A stretch of 64,000 nt of DNA, taken from NCBI RefSeq assembly GCF_001314605.1, contig NZ_LIHP01000021.1:291844-355843 (forward strand). Reading direction: 5' to 3'. A program made the translations under genes and the position numbers. The stretch comes from Marinobacter sp. HL-58 (GTDB taxonomy: Bacteria > Pseudomonadota > Gammaproteobacteria > Pseudomonadales > Oleiphilaceae). Below the pieces are notes generated by a model. It saw nothing but the letters and a program-made list of their open reading frames with translations, was not told the DNA's origin and did no database searches. Below, piece by piece: positions 17,527-25,641 of this stretch (position 1 is its first letter; the number at the start of each line of letters is the position of its first letter).

Positions 17527-19194
17527 ATGACATTTACACGCCACTATGCTGTCTGGCCGAGAGAGCTGCCCAAGAGCCTGGCGCTGCCCCGGACCAGTGT
17601 CTTCACCAACCTGGAAATTTCCGCTCTGCGCTATCCGGATCGCAATGCGATCATTTTCTACGATGAGCCCATGACCTACAGCCGGCTTTTGCAGGAGGCA
17701 GAGGCAATGGCCGGCTACCTGCAGTCACAGGGAGTGAAAAAGGGCGACAGGGTGCTGCTGTACATGCAGAATTCGCCGCAGTATGTGGTTGCCTATTACG
17801 CCATCCTGCGCGCCGATGCCGTGGTCATTCCCATCAATCCGATGAACCGGGCGGCGGAACTGGAGCATTACGTGGCTGATACCCGTGCCAGCATTTGCCT
17901 GGCAGGACAGGAGTTGGCTGGTTATATCGCCCCGCTGCTGGAAACCACCGACCTGGAACAGGTGGTGGTGGCCTCCTACAACACCTACATCAAGGCGGAC
18001 ACCGACCTGACCTTGCCCGCGGAAGTGTCAGCCCCGGCCTGGTCGAAAAACCTGCCAGGCGTGGTCACCTGGGAGCAGGCGCTGGCGGAGAACAGAATAC
18101 CGTCCGCCCACACCGCCGGCCCGGACGATCTGGCGGTGATTCCCTACAGCTCCGGCACCACCGGCGCACCCAAGGGCTGCATGCATACCCATCGCAGCGT
18201 GATGGCCACGGCGGTTCACCGGGCGTTCTGGAACCTGAGCACCGCCAGCTCCGTGCAGCTGGCGACCCTGCCATTCTTCCACGTCACCGGCATGACCGGT
18301 TCCATGAACAGCCCCATCTACAGCGGCTCCACCACTGTGATCATGACCCGCTGGGATCGCACCACGGCAGCACGCCTGATCGAGCGTTATCAGGTTACCG
18401 GGTGGACCAATATCGTCACCATGGCCGTGGATTTCCTGTCGAATCCGGACATTGGCAAATACGACCTGAGCAGCCTGAACACCATCGGCGGGGGCGGCGC
18501 GGCGATGCCGGAATCCGTTGCCGCCAAGCTCAAGACGATGACGGGCCTGGACTACATCGAGGGCTACGGCCTGTCGGAAACCATGGCCGCCACCCACATC
18601 AACCCACCCAACAACCCCAAGCCCCAGTGCCTGGGCATTCCGGTGTTCGACGTGGACAGCCGCATCATTGACGTGGAAACCCTGGAAGAGAAAGGCCCCG
18701 GCGAAGTAGGGGAGATTGTCTCCCATGGTCCCCAGGTAACCCAGGGCTACTGGAACCGCCCGGCGGAAACGGATGCGGCGTTTGTGGAACTGGACGGCAA
18801 GCGCTTCTTCCGCACCGGTGACCTCGCCTATTACGACGAAGAGGGCTATTTTTTCATGGTGGACCGGGTCAAACGGATGATCAACGCCTCCGGCTTCAAG
18901 GTCTGGCCCTCGGAAGTGGAAGGCTTGATGTACCGGCATCCGGCGATTCACGAGGTGTGCATCATTTCCTCTCCACACCCCAAGCGCGGCGAAACCGTGA
19001 AAGCCTGCATCGTACTGACACCTGATGCGGCCGACACGACAACAGAGGCTGATATCATCAGCTGGTGCAAGGAACAGATGGCGGCTTACAAAGTGCCTGA
19101 AATCATTGAGTTTGTGGATGAGCTTCCGAAATCGCCCACAGGCAAGCTCATGTGGCGGGCATTGCAGGAAGCGGAGTGGGAAGACAAGGCCTGA
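17527..19194 (+). CDS. AMP-forming long-chain-type acyl-CoA ligase
   Basis: This 555-residue ANL-superfamily ligase has the P-loop IPYSSGTTGAPKGCMHTH near residue 205, EGYGLSETMAATH near 345, and hinge MVDRVKRMINASGFKVWPSE near 450, with KSPTGKLMWRAL holding the C-terminal lysine. I chose the ATG at 17527, preceded by GAGGGGA; the frame is open much further back inside surE but that extension has no homology sense. It closes the rightward operon that starts at 12097 and is convergent with the MaoC gene, only 8 bases away. It probably activates the acid that the neighbouring dehydrogenases then oxidise. Confidence 0.92.
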   Translation: MTFTRHYAVWPRELPKSLALPRTSVFTNLEISALRYPDRNAIIFYDEPMTYSRLLQEAEAMAGYLQSQGVKKGDRVLLYMQNSPQYVVAYYAILRADAVVIPINPMNRAAELEHYVADTRASICLAGQELAGYIAPLLETTDLEQVVVASYNTYIKADTDLTLPAEVSAPAWSKNLPGVVTWEQALAENRIPSAHTAGPDDLAVIPYSSGTTGAPKGCMHTHRSVMATAVHRAFWNLSTASSVQLATLPFFHVTGMTGSMNSPIYSGSTTVIMTRWDRTTAARLIERYQVTGWTNIVTMAVDFLSNPDIGKYDLSSLNTIGGGGAAMPESVAAKLKTMTGLDYIEGYGLSETMAATHINPPNNPKPQCLGIPVFDVDSRIIDVETLEEKGPGEVGEIVSHGPQVTQGYWNRPAETDAAFVELDGKRFFRTGDLAYYDEEGYFFMVDRVKRMINASGFKVWPSEVEGLMYRHPAIHEVCIISSPHPKRGETVKACIVLTPDAADTTTEADIISWCKEQMAAYKVPEIIEFVDELPKSPTGKLMWRALQEAEWEDKA

Positions 19195-19202
19195 CGGGCC
19201 TT

Positions 19203-19658
19203 TCAAGCCACGTACATCACCAGATTTTCAGCCACGCAGGCAGGCTTGTCCTCACCCTGGATTTCCACGGTGGTGCGATAAGTCGCCAGGGTGCGCTGAT
19301 CATCCACCCTGGACACATCCAGTAGTTCCATCCTGGACCGGATAGCCGATCCGGATTTCACCGCAGCGGGAAACCGCAGCTTGTTCAGCCCGTAATTGAT
19401 GCTGGCACTCTTGCCCTGCACATCAATCACCTGCTGGTTCAGCAACGGAATCAATGACACAGTAAGAAAGCCATGAGCCACCGTGCTCTTCCAGGGCGAT
19501 TCCCGCCGAGCCCGCTCCTCATCCAGATGAATCCACTGATGATCCCCGGTAGCGTCCGCAAAAGCCTGGATCATCTCCTGGGAGACGGTTTTCCACGGGC
19601 TGTGGCCAATCAAAGCACCGATATGCTTATCCAGATCGTTCAATTCAACCGAAAACAT
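19203..19658 (-). CDS. MaoC-like (R)-specific enoyl-CoA hydratase
   Basis: This 151-residue single-hotdog protein has the MaoC hydratase motif: FADATGDHQWIHLD near residue 30, with the catalytic aspartate-histidine pair, and STVAHGFLTVSLIPLL near 60. It would hydrate a trans-2-enoyl-CoA to the (R)-3-hydroxyacyl-CoA or act on a branched enoyl-CoA. It is the last gene of the leftward block thiolase-gcdH-two dehydrogenases-aldolase, although repeat A2 separates it from the aldolase. The start has no strong ribosome site, so a downstream start cannot be excluded, but the motif spacing supports this one. Confidence 0.88.
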   Translation of the reverse strand: MFSVELNDLDKHIGALIGHSPWKTVSQEMIQAFADATGDHQWIHLDEERARRESPWKSTVAHGFLTVSLIPLLNQQVIDVQGKSASINYGLNKLRFPAAVKSGSAIRSRMELLDVSRVDDQRTLATYRTTVEIQGEDKPACVAENLVMYVA

Positions 19659-19703
19659 GTCTGCGTCCAGTATTCGATGGTTTATAGGAGATTGATGCAG
19701 AAG

Positions 19704-19811
19704 CCATGGAAGGCGGGGGCCTTACCGGGACCGTCAAAAACATGGATGTTTTTGTCGAGCGTACAGGGAAGTATTTACAGCGTGTCCCGGACAGGTCTCC
19801 CCACACGCTTG
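19704..19811. repeat. Family A palindromic repeat, copy 2 (decayed)
   Basis: The centre is in the reverse orientation (AAAACATGGATGTTTTTGTC, then GTACAGGG and ACAGCGTG). Inner arm bases GGGGCCTTACCGGGAC and GTCCCGGACAGGTCTCCCC still pair, but the outer part of the 28-bp arms no longer does, unlike the other copies. It fills most of the gap 19659-19838. Confidence 0.75.
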
Positions 19812-19838
19812 CGCACCAGGCACCAAGTTAAAACCGAG

Positions 19839-20597
19839 TCAAACAGCGTACCCGGGATTCTTGCTATCCAGCAGCCGAACCAACGCCGGCCACGTCAATG
19901 CAGACGCACTCCCAAGAGCCTGTGACTGCTCCGCCGTCGTCTGGACAGCCTGCTCCGAAGGCATATAGGTAGGCCCACAACTCTGGGCCTTCACCTGAAT
20001 CTCGCAGGCCTTCATCAGGAAATACAGATAAGTGAACGTCTCCGGCACATCCCTGCCCGCTGTCAGCACCCCGTGATTGCGAAGCAACATCATCGACTTG
20101 TCACCAAGATCATTGATCAGCCGCTCGCGCTCATCCAGATTCAGCGCCACACCCTCGTAATCGTGATAACTCAGGTGATTCAGGCACAACATCGCCGTCT
20201 GGCTCAGGGGCAGCAGACCATCCCGGTGGGCCGACACCGCCACCCCGTCCGGGGCGTGCAGGTGCATTACCGCGCCAGCATCTTCCCGGCCCATATGCAC
20301 GGCGCTGTGAATGGTAAAGCCGGCCGGATTGACCCGGCCCAAACCGCCGGATTGCACCACCTGGCCATCCCTGTCCACCTTCACCAGCGACGACGCGGTG
20401 ATCTCATGGAACAGAAGGCCATAAGGATTGATCAGGAAATGGTGCTCCGGCCCCGGCACCCGTGCCGACAGATGGGTAAACACCAGATCGTCCCAGCCGA
20501 ACAGCGCCACCAGACGATAGGCGGCGGCAAGCTCGGTACGAACCTTCCATTCGGCTTTCTTCAGATCCTGTTCGGTTGACTGATCGCTCGTTGTCAT
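19839..20597 (-). CDS. Class II aldolase/adducin family protein
   Basis: This ~252-residue protein has the class II aldolase fold: LFGWDDLVFTHLSARVPG near the N-terminus, HLHAPDGVAVSAH with zinc-ligand histidines and LLRNHGVLTAGRDVPETF with a third histidine. Family members are zinc aldolases or decarboxylases acting on small phosphorylated sugars, but many copies in CoA-pathway clusters have unknown substrates. I used the ATG at 20597; a TTG at 20609 is also in frame. It lies 18 bases downstream of an acyl-CoA dehydrogenase gene on the same strand. A retro-aldol step in the pathway would be a speculative role. Confidence 0.85.
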   Translation of the reverse strand: MTTSDQSTEQDLKKAEWKVRTELAAAYRLVALFGWDDLVFTHLSARVPGPEHHFLINPYGLLFHEITASSLVKVDRDGQVVQSGGLGRVNPAGFTIHSAVHMGREDAGAVMHLHAPDGVAVSAHRDGLLPLSQTAMLCLNHLSYHDYEGVALNLDERERLINDLGDKSMMLLRNHGVLTAGRDVPETFTYLYFLMKACEIQVKAQSCGPTYMPSEQAVQTTAEQSQALGSASALTWPALVRLLDSKNPGYAV

Positions 20598-20615
20598 GGT
20601 GCTGTCCAACCCCTG

Positions 20616-21758
20616 TCAGCTTGCCTGCAGCAGTGAGGCGTAACGCTCCAGATGGAAATCGTCATCCCCCAGCTGGTGATTGATACCAATCAGCCGCTTG
20701 GCGTAATGGGCAAAGTTGTATTCCCAGGTCATGCCAATGCCGCCATGCATCTGGATGCCGTTCTCGGAGATGTACTGGCCGGCACGGCCAATCACATTCT
20801 TGGCAGCAGCCAGCACGCGACGACGTTCATCGCTCTGTTCATTGTCGGCAACGCTGGCAGCCAGGATGGCCATGGACCGGGCCTGCTCCAGCTCTGACAT
20901 CATATCCACCATGCGATGCTGCAGCACCTGGAACTTACCGATGGGCACGCCAAACTGCTTGCGCTGCTTGAGGTAGTCCAGGGTCAGGTCGTTGGCCACT
21001 TCCATCACACCCACGGCTTCGGCACACAGGGCCGCAATGGCACGGCCGGCCTGGTATTCGATAACACCGCCTGCCTGGCCTTCCTCTCCCAGCAATGCGT
21101 CCGCTCCGACCTGGACATTGTTCAGGGTAATGTCACAGCCCTTGGCCCCGTCAATGGTGGGATAGGTGCGGCGTTCAACGCCAGCGGTATCCGGACTGAG
21201 GGCAAACAGGCTGAGGCCACTGGCATCGCAGCTGTCGCCCGAGGTACGGGCGGAAACCACAATCAGGTCGGCACAATGGCCACCGATCACCACCGCCTTG
21301 CGGCCGTTCAGGGTGTATCCGTCACCGTTCTTCCCGGCGCGGGTTTCCACATTGTTCAGGTCATAGTAGCTCTGGGGTTCCTGCAGGCCAACAGCCGCTC
21401 TCAGCTCTCCGCTGGCGATGCCCGCCAGCCAGTTCTCTTTCTGGCTGTCGCTGCCGGCCTGGCCGATCAGGCCACCGCCAAGAATGACGGATTGCAGGTA
21501 GGGCTCAATGCACAGGCCACGGCCAAGCTCTGTCATCACGGACTGAACTTCCACACCGCCGCCGCCAAAGCCGCCCAGCTCCTCGGAGAAGGGTACGGCG
21601 GTCAGGCCCAGCTCGCTCAGTTGTTTCCAGAAATCGGCACTGAAGCCCAGTTCGGTTTCACTGAACTCCAGGCGCTTTTCAAAGCTGTATTCACCGCGCA
21701 CCAGGCGGGCGACGGTGTCCTGCAGCATTTGCTGCTCTTCGTTGAGTCGGAAATCCAT
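20616..21758 (-). CDS. Acyl-CoA dehydrogenase (short alpha-type subunit)
   Basis: This 380-residue flavoprotein has the acyl-CoA dehydrogenase layout: N-terminal helical domain, beta domain around AAVGLQEPQSYYDLNN, and C-terminal helices with RKQFGVPIGKFQVLQHRMVDM and QMHGGIGMTWEYNFAHYAKR. AAGGAGG lies 5 bases upstream of the ATG. It is adjacent to another dehydrogenase (21769), and such pairs commonly form heteromeric enzymes for bulky substrates such as steroid or alicyclic acyl-CoAs. The beta-domain motif is less canonical than in the neighbour, consistent with a partner subunit. Pairing is inference. Confidence 0.88.
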   Translation of the reverse strand: MDFRLNEEQQMLQDTVARLVRGEYSFEKRLEFSETELGFSADFWKQLSELGLTAVPFSEELGGFGGGGVEVQSVMTELGRGLCIEPYLQSVILGGGLIGQAGSDSQKENWLAGIASGELRAAVGLQEPQSYYDLNNVETRAGKNGDGYTLNGRKAVVIGGHCADLIVVSARTSGDSCDASGLSLFALSPDTAGVERRTYPTIDGAKGCDITLNNVQVGADALLGEEGQAGGVIEYQAGRAIAALCAEAVGVMEVANDLTLDYLKQRKQFGVPIGKFQVLQHRMVDMMSELEQARSMAILAASVADNEQSDERRRVLAAAKNVIGRAGQYISENGIQMHGGIGMTWEYNFAHYAKRLIGINHQLGDDDFHLERYASLLQAS

Positions 21759-21768
21759 GGTCGCCTCC

Positions 21769-22965
21769 TTAAAGCCCGAGAATCATTTTCGACACGATGT
21801 TCTTCTGGATCTCGTTGGATCCGCCGAAAATCGACAGTTTGCGATTGTTGAAATACTGGGCAGACAGGGGCGCAGCATCCTTGTCCGAAAGGAACTCACC
21901 GTCATAGTCCAGGTACAGCTCTTCCTCCACAAAGGGAAGCGCGTAAGGACCGATTGCACGACGGGCCAGATCGTTGATGGCCTGGCGGATCTCGGTGCCC
22001 TTCACCTTCAGCATTGAGCTTTCCGCGCCCGGCACGCCACCACCTTCCACCGAGGCGATGATGCGCAGGTTACTGATGGCTGCGGCGGTCAGATCGATCT
22101 CCACTTTCGCGATGCGCTGGCTGAACGACGGATCTTCAAGCAGCGGCTTGCCGTTCTTCAGGCGGCGGCTGGCCAGCTGCTTGAGGTGCGACAGTGCCGC
22201 CTTGGACATGCCGATGCCGGCCAGGCCGGTGCGCTCATAGGTCAGCAGGTACTTGGCGTAGGTCCAGCCCTTGTCTTCCTCGCCGACGAGGTTTTCAACC
22301 GGTACCCTGACGTCCTCGAAGAACACTTCGTTGACTTCGTGTTCGCCGTCGAGGGTGATGATGGGGCGCACGGTGATGCCCGGGGTGTTCATGTCGATCA
22401 GCAGGAAGGAAATACCCTCCTGTTTCTTGACCTCGGTGTTGGTGCGCACCAGGCAGAAAATCATGTTGGCGTACTGGCCCAGGGTGGTCCAGGTTTTCTG
22501 GCCATTGACGATGTAGTGGTCGCCCTCACGCACGGCGCGGGTCTTCAGGGAGGCCAGGTCGGAGCCGGCACCGGGCTCGGAATAACCCTGGCACCACCAG
22601 TCCTCGCCGCTGAGGATGCGCGGCAGGTACTTCTGTTTCTGTTCCTCGTTTCCGAACTTGATGATCACCGGCGCCACCATGTTCACCCCGAACGGGATGG
22701 AGCGCGGAACACCGTAGCGGCAGGACTCTTCGTCCCAGATGTGCTTCTGAACAGGGGTCCACTTCACACCGCCGTACTCTTCCGGCCAGTGGGTGGCGTA
22801 CCAGCCCTTCTCGACGAGGATTTTCTGCCAGCGCTGGTGGTCTTCCTTGCTCAGTTTCTTAAAGGATTTGACCTTGGCGGCGATGTCCTCAGGCAGCTTC
22901 TCATCAAGAAATTTACGGACTTCGTCCCGAAACGCCAGTTCTTCGGCGGTGTAGTTCATGTCCAT
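21769..22965 (-). CDS. Acyl-CoA dehydrogenase
   Basis: This 398-residue flavoprotein has WCQGYSEPGAGSDLASLKTRA (FAD/substrate region), YIVNGQKTWTTLGQYANMIF and a C-terminal SIFGGSNEIQKNIVSKMILGL, which is typical of the FadE-type subunits that occur in pairs in cholate, cholesterol and alicyclic acid clusters. I chose the ATG at 22965, with GAGAGG 8 bases upstream; the frame is open for 26 more codons without a ribosome site. It lies 10 bases from the next dehydrogenase, on the same strand, consistent with co-expression and a possible heteromer. Confidence 0.9.
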   Translation of the reverse strand: MDMNYTAEELAFRDEVRKFLDEKLPEDIAAKVKSFKKLSKEDHQRWQKILVEKGWYATHWPEEYGGVKWTPVQKHIWDEESCRYGVPRSIPFGVNMVAPVIIKFGNEEQKQKYLPRILSGEDWWCQGYSEPGAGSDLASLKTRAVREGDHYIVNGQKTWTTLGQYANMIFCLVRTNTEVKKQEGISFLLIDMNTPGITVRPIITLDGEHEVNEVFFEDVRVPVENLVGEEDKGWTYAKYLLTYERTGLAGIGMSKAALSHLKQLASRRLKNGKPLLEDPSFSQRIAKVEIDLTAAAISNLRIIASVEGGGVPGAESSMLKVKGTEIRQAINDLARRAIGPYALPFVEEELYLDYDGEFLSDKDAAPLSAQYFNNRKLSIFGGSNEIQKNIVSKMILGL

Positions 22966-23010
22966 GGATAAAACCTCTCGGTCTGTCTCTTTTGTCGTCA
23001 ATAACGGGGG

Positions 23011-23034
23011 CGCAGCCGGCTTTTGCCGGCTGCG
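23011..23034. repeat. Perfect hairpin inside the leftward operon
   Basis: CGCAGCCGGC and GCCGGCTGCG form a 10-bp stem around TTTT, 12 bases after the gcdH stop and 45 bases before the next start. No U-run follows on the minus strand. It may protect or partly terminate the gcdH message, giving unequal expression. Confidence 0.65.
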
Positions 23035-23046
23035 TGGTAACAATGA

Positions 23047-24219
23047 TCAGCCCGGGACGAAGGCTGCAATGCCGGTCTGGCCACGGCCCAGAATCAGGGC
23101 ATGGACATCGTGGGTGCCTTCGTAGGTATTGACCGCCTCCAGGTTCATGACGTGACGGATCACGTGGTACTCGTCGGCAATGCCGTTACCGCCGTGCATG
23201 TCACGGGCAACCCGGGCAATGTCCAGGGACTTGCCGCAGTTGTTGCGCTTCATCAGGGAAATCGCGTCCGGGGAGGCTTCGCCGGCGTCCATCAGGCGGC
23301 CCAGCCGCAGTGCTCCCTGCAGGCCGAGTGTGATCTCGGTCTGCATGTCCACCAGTTTCTTCTGGATAAGCTGGTTGGCTGCCAGGGGCTTGCCGAACTG
23401 CTTGCGCTCCAGGGTGTAGTTACGGGCAGCGTGCCAGCAGAACTCCGCAGCACCAAGGGAGCCCCAGCTGATGCCGTAGCGGGCCTTGTTCAGGCAGCTG
23501 AAGGGGCCTTTCAGGCCTTCCACCTCGAGCTTGTTCTCGTCGGGGCAGAAGACTTCGTCCATAAAGATGGAGCCGGTTTCGGACGCTCGCAGCGAGAACT
23601 TGCCCTCGATCTTTGGTGCGTCCAGGCCCTTGGCACCACGCTCCAGCACAAAACCGGTCACCTTGCCGTCGAGCTTGCCCCAGACCACGAACACATCGGC
23701 GATCGGCGAGTTGGTGATCCAGGTCTTGGAACCGCTGACCAGGTAGCCGCCGTCTACTTTTTTGGCGCGGGTTTCCATGCCACCCGGATCAGAACCGTGG
23801 TTGGGCTCGGTCAGGCCGAAGCAGCCTACCAGTTCACCGGAAGCCAGCTTGGGCAGGAGCCGTTTTTTCAGCGCTTCCTGGCCAAACGAGTAGATCGGGT
23901 GCATGACCAGCGAAGACTGCACGGACAGGGCCGAGCGGTAGGCGGAGTCCACCCGTTCCACTTCCCGGGCGATCAGCCCGTAGCAGACATGGTTAAGACC
24001 CGGGCCGCCGTATTCCTCCGGCAGGGTGGCGCCGAGCATGCCCAGCTCACCCATGTCGGTGAAGATGGAGCGGTCGAATTTTTCATGACGGTTGGCCTCG
24101 ATGATGCCGGGCATCAGGCGCTGGTCACAGAAGGAGCGGATGCTGTCGCGAACCTGGCGTTCGGTCTCATCCAGCTGTTTGTCGAGTTGAAGCAGGTCGT
24201 CCCAGGGTGCGGAAGCCAT
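23047..24219 (-). CDS. gcdH: Glutaryl-CoA dehydrogenase
   Basis: This 390-residue flavoprotein of the acyl-CoA dehydrogenase family oxidises and decarboxylates glutaryl-CoA to crotonyl-CoA. The diagnostic C-terminus is present: MHGGNGIADEYHVIRHVMNL followed by EAVNTYEGTHDVHALILGRG, where the glutamate of YEGTHD is the catalytic base. FGLTEPNHGSDPGGMETRA gives the FAD/substrate region. AGGAG precedes the ATG. It lies 19 bases after the thiolase gene. Its presence suggests the pathway produces a C5 dicarboxylic CoA ester (for example from pimelate, glutarate or a cleaved ring), though lysine or tryptophan breakdown also uses it. Confidence 0.93.
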   Translation of the reverse strand: MASAPWDDLLQLDKQLDETERQVRDSIRSFCDQRLMPGIIEANRHEKFDRSIFTDMGELGMLGATLPEEYGGPGLNHVCYGLIAREVERVDSAYRSALSVQSSLVMHPIYSFGQEALKKRLLPKLASGELVGCFGLTEPNHGSDPGGMETRAKKVDGGYLVSGSKTWITNSPIADVFVVWGKLDGKVTGFVLERGAKGLDAPKIEGKFSLRASETGSIFMDEVFCPDENKLEVEGLKGPFSCLNKARYGISWGSLGAAEFCWHAARNYTLERKQFGKPLAANQLIQKKLVDMQTEITLGLQGALRLGRLMDAGEASPDAISLMKRNNCGKSLDIARVARDMHGGNGIADEYHVIRHVMNLEAVNTYEGTHDVHALILGRGQTGIAAFVPG

Positions 24220-24238
24220 GGTGTGTCTCCTCAGAAAA

Positions 24239-25444
24239 TTAGTCGGTTACTCGTTCGATGACAGCAGCAATGCCCTGGCCAACGCCAATGCACATGCTGA
24301 TTAATGCGTAACGGCCGCCGCTGCGCTCAAGCTGGCGCGTGGCAGTCAATGCGATCCGTGCGCCGGAGGCTCCCAGGGGGTGGCCGACGGCAATGGCGCC
24401 GCCGTTGGGATTCAGGCGGGAATCGGTCGGGTCTATGCCCAGCCTGGTCGTGCAGCCGAGAACCTGGGCGGCGAATGCCTCGTTGATCTCGATCACGTCC
24501 ATGTCCCCGATATCCAGGCCCGCGCGGGCGAGAGCCTTCTCGCTGGCCGGTACCGGGCCGTAGCCCATCACCCGTGGCGAAACCCCGGCAATGGCTGCTG
24601 ATACGATGCGGGCACGGGGGCGGATGCCGGCTTTCTCGCCGGCTTCACGGGAGCCGATGATCAAAGCGGCGGCACCATCGTTGATGCCGGAAGCATTGCC
24701 GGCAGTCACCACGCCACCTTCGAACAACGGGCGCAGGCCGGCCAGTGCGTCAACCGTGGACTGGGGACGCGGGTGTTCATCGTTGCTGACACTCACCGGC
24801 GGTTTTTTGCGACCCTGGGGTACGTCGATGGCGAGAATCTCTTCCTTATAGAAGCCGTCCTTCAGGGCGGCGTCATAACGGGTCTGACTCTGGGCGGCAA
24901 ACCGGTCCACCGCCTCGCGGCTCAGGTTCAGCTCCCGGGCGATGTTGTCGGCGGTCTCGGGCATGGTGTCTGACCCGAATTCCGCTTCAATGCGGGGATT
25001 GGGAAAGCGGGCGCCGATGGTGCTGTCAAAGGCGCGGAAGTCCCGGCTGAACGGGCTCTCGCTCTTGGCCATGACAAACGGTGCCCGGCTCATGCTTTCC
25101 GCACCGCCAGCGACAAACAGCTCGCCCTCGCCACAACGAACGGCCCGGGCGGCATCCATGATGGCGGCGAGGCCGGAGCCGCACAGGCGGTTGACGGTCA
25201 GGCCACCGGCCTCAACCGGCAGGCCGGCCAGGAGTCCGGCGTGACGGGCCAGGTTGCGGGCGTCTTCGCCGGCCTGGTTGGTGCAGCCGGCAATTACGTC
25301 TTCGTAGAGCTCCGGGGCGAATGCATTGCGCTCCACCAGGGTCTTGATGACACTGGCCAGCAGGTCATCCGGACGCACCTTCGCCAGTGCTCCGGCGTGA
25401 CGGCCGAAGGGGGTTCGAAGGCCATCGTAGATAAATGCGCTCAT
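24239..25444 (-). CDS. Acetyl-CoA C-acyltransferase (thiolase, PcaF-like)
   Basis: This 401-residue thiolase has the acyl-accepting cysteine in NRLCGSGLA (~90), NEAFAAQV, GHPLGASGARIA and the second catalytic cysteine in MCIGVGQG near the C-terminus. The N-terminus AFIYDGLRTPFGRHAGAL is like 3-oxoadipyl-CoA thiolases (PcaF/PaaJ), which cleave a dicarboxylic 3-oxoacyl-CoA; that would feed neatly with gcdH, but substrate is inferred. It is the first gene of the leftward operon. GGGAG lies 5 bases before the ATG and an IclR-type operator (25542-25556) is ~100 bases upstream. Confidence 0.92.
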   Translation of the reverse strand: MSAFIYDGLRTPFGRHAGALAKVRPDDLLASVIKTLVERNAFAPELYEDVIAGCTNQAGEDARNLARHAGLLAGLPVEAGGLTVNRLCGSGLAAIMDAARAVRCGEGELFVAGGAESMSRAPFVMAKSESPFSRDFRAFDSTIGARFPNPRIEAEFGSDTMPETADNIARELNLSREAVDRFAAQSQTRYDAALKDGFYKEEILAIDVPQGRKKPPVSVSNDEHPRPQSTVDALAGLRPLFEGGVVTAGNASGINDGAAALIIGSREAGEKAGIRPRARIVSAAIAGVSPRVMGYGPVPASEKALARAGLDIGDMDVIEINEAFAAQVLGCTTRLGIDPTDSRLNPNGGAIAVGHPLGASGARIALTATRQLERSGGRYALISMCIGVGQGIAAVIERVTD

Positions 25445-25541
25445 GACATCTCCCGTTTCATCAGCAGACAGTTTCTATTGTGGTCCCCCTTCTGCAAGGA
25501 AGAAAGGATCCGAACTTGTCTTGTCATTAATGTTAATATAG

Positions 25542-25556
25542 TTTCGTATAGCGGAA
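25542..25556. promoter_or_regulatory. Putative IclR-type operator between thiolase operon and permease
   Basis: TTTCGT-ATA-GCGGAA matches the 15-bp site upstream of dctP and ghrA/iclR at most positions. It lies in the 197-bp divergent region (25445-25641), which otherwise is AT-rich and holds promoters for both directions; a weaker copy-like stretch (TTTTGTATATCGATGG) begins near 25562. Confidence 0.55.
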
Positions 25557-25641
25557 TTAAGTTTTGTATATCGATGGATAAAGACTAATCCGGAGCAGTG
25601 TGAAATGCAACCGATACCATCTTCGAGGGTATGAATCTTTT

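Noticed and set aside
24239..25444. Naming the thiolase pcaF
   Set aside because: It looks PcaF-like but no other beta-ketoadipate pathway genes are in the window, so a firm symbol would overstate the evidence.
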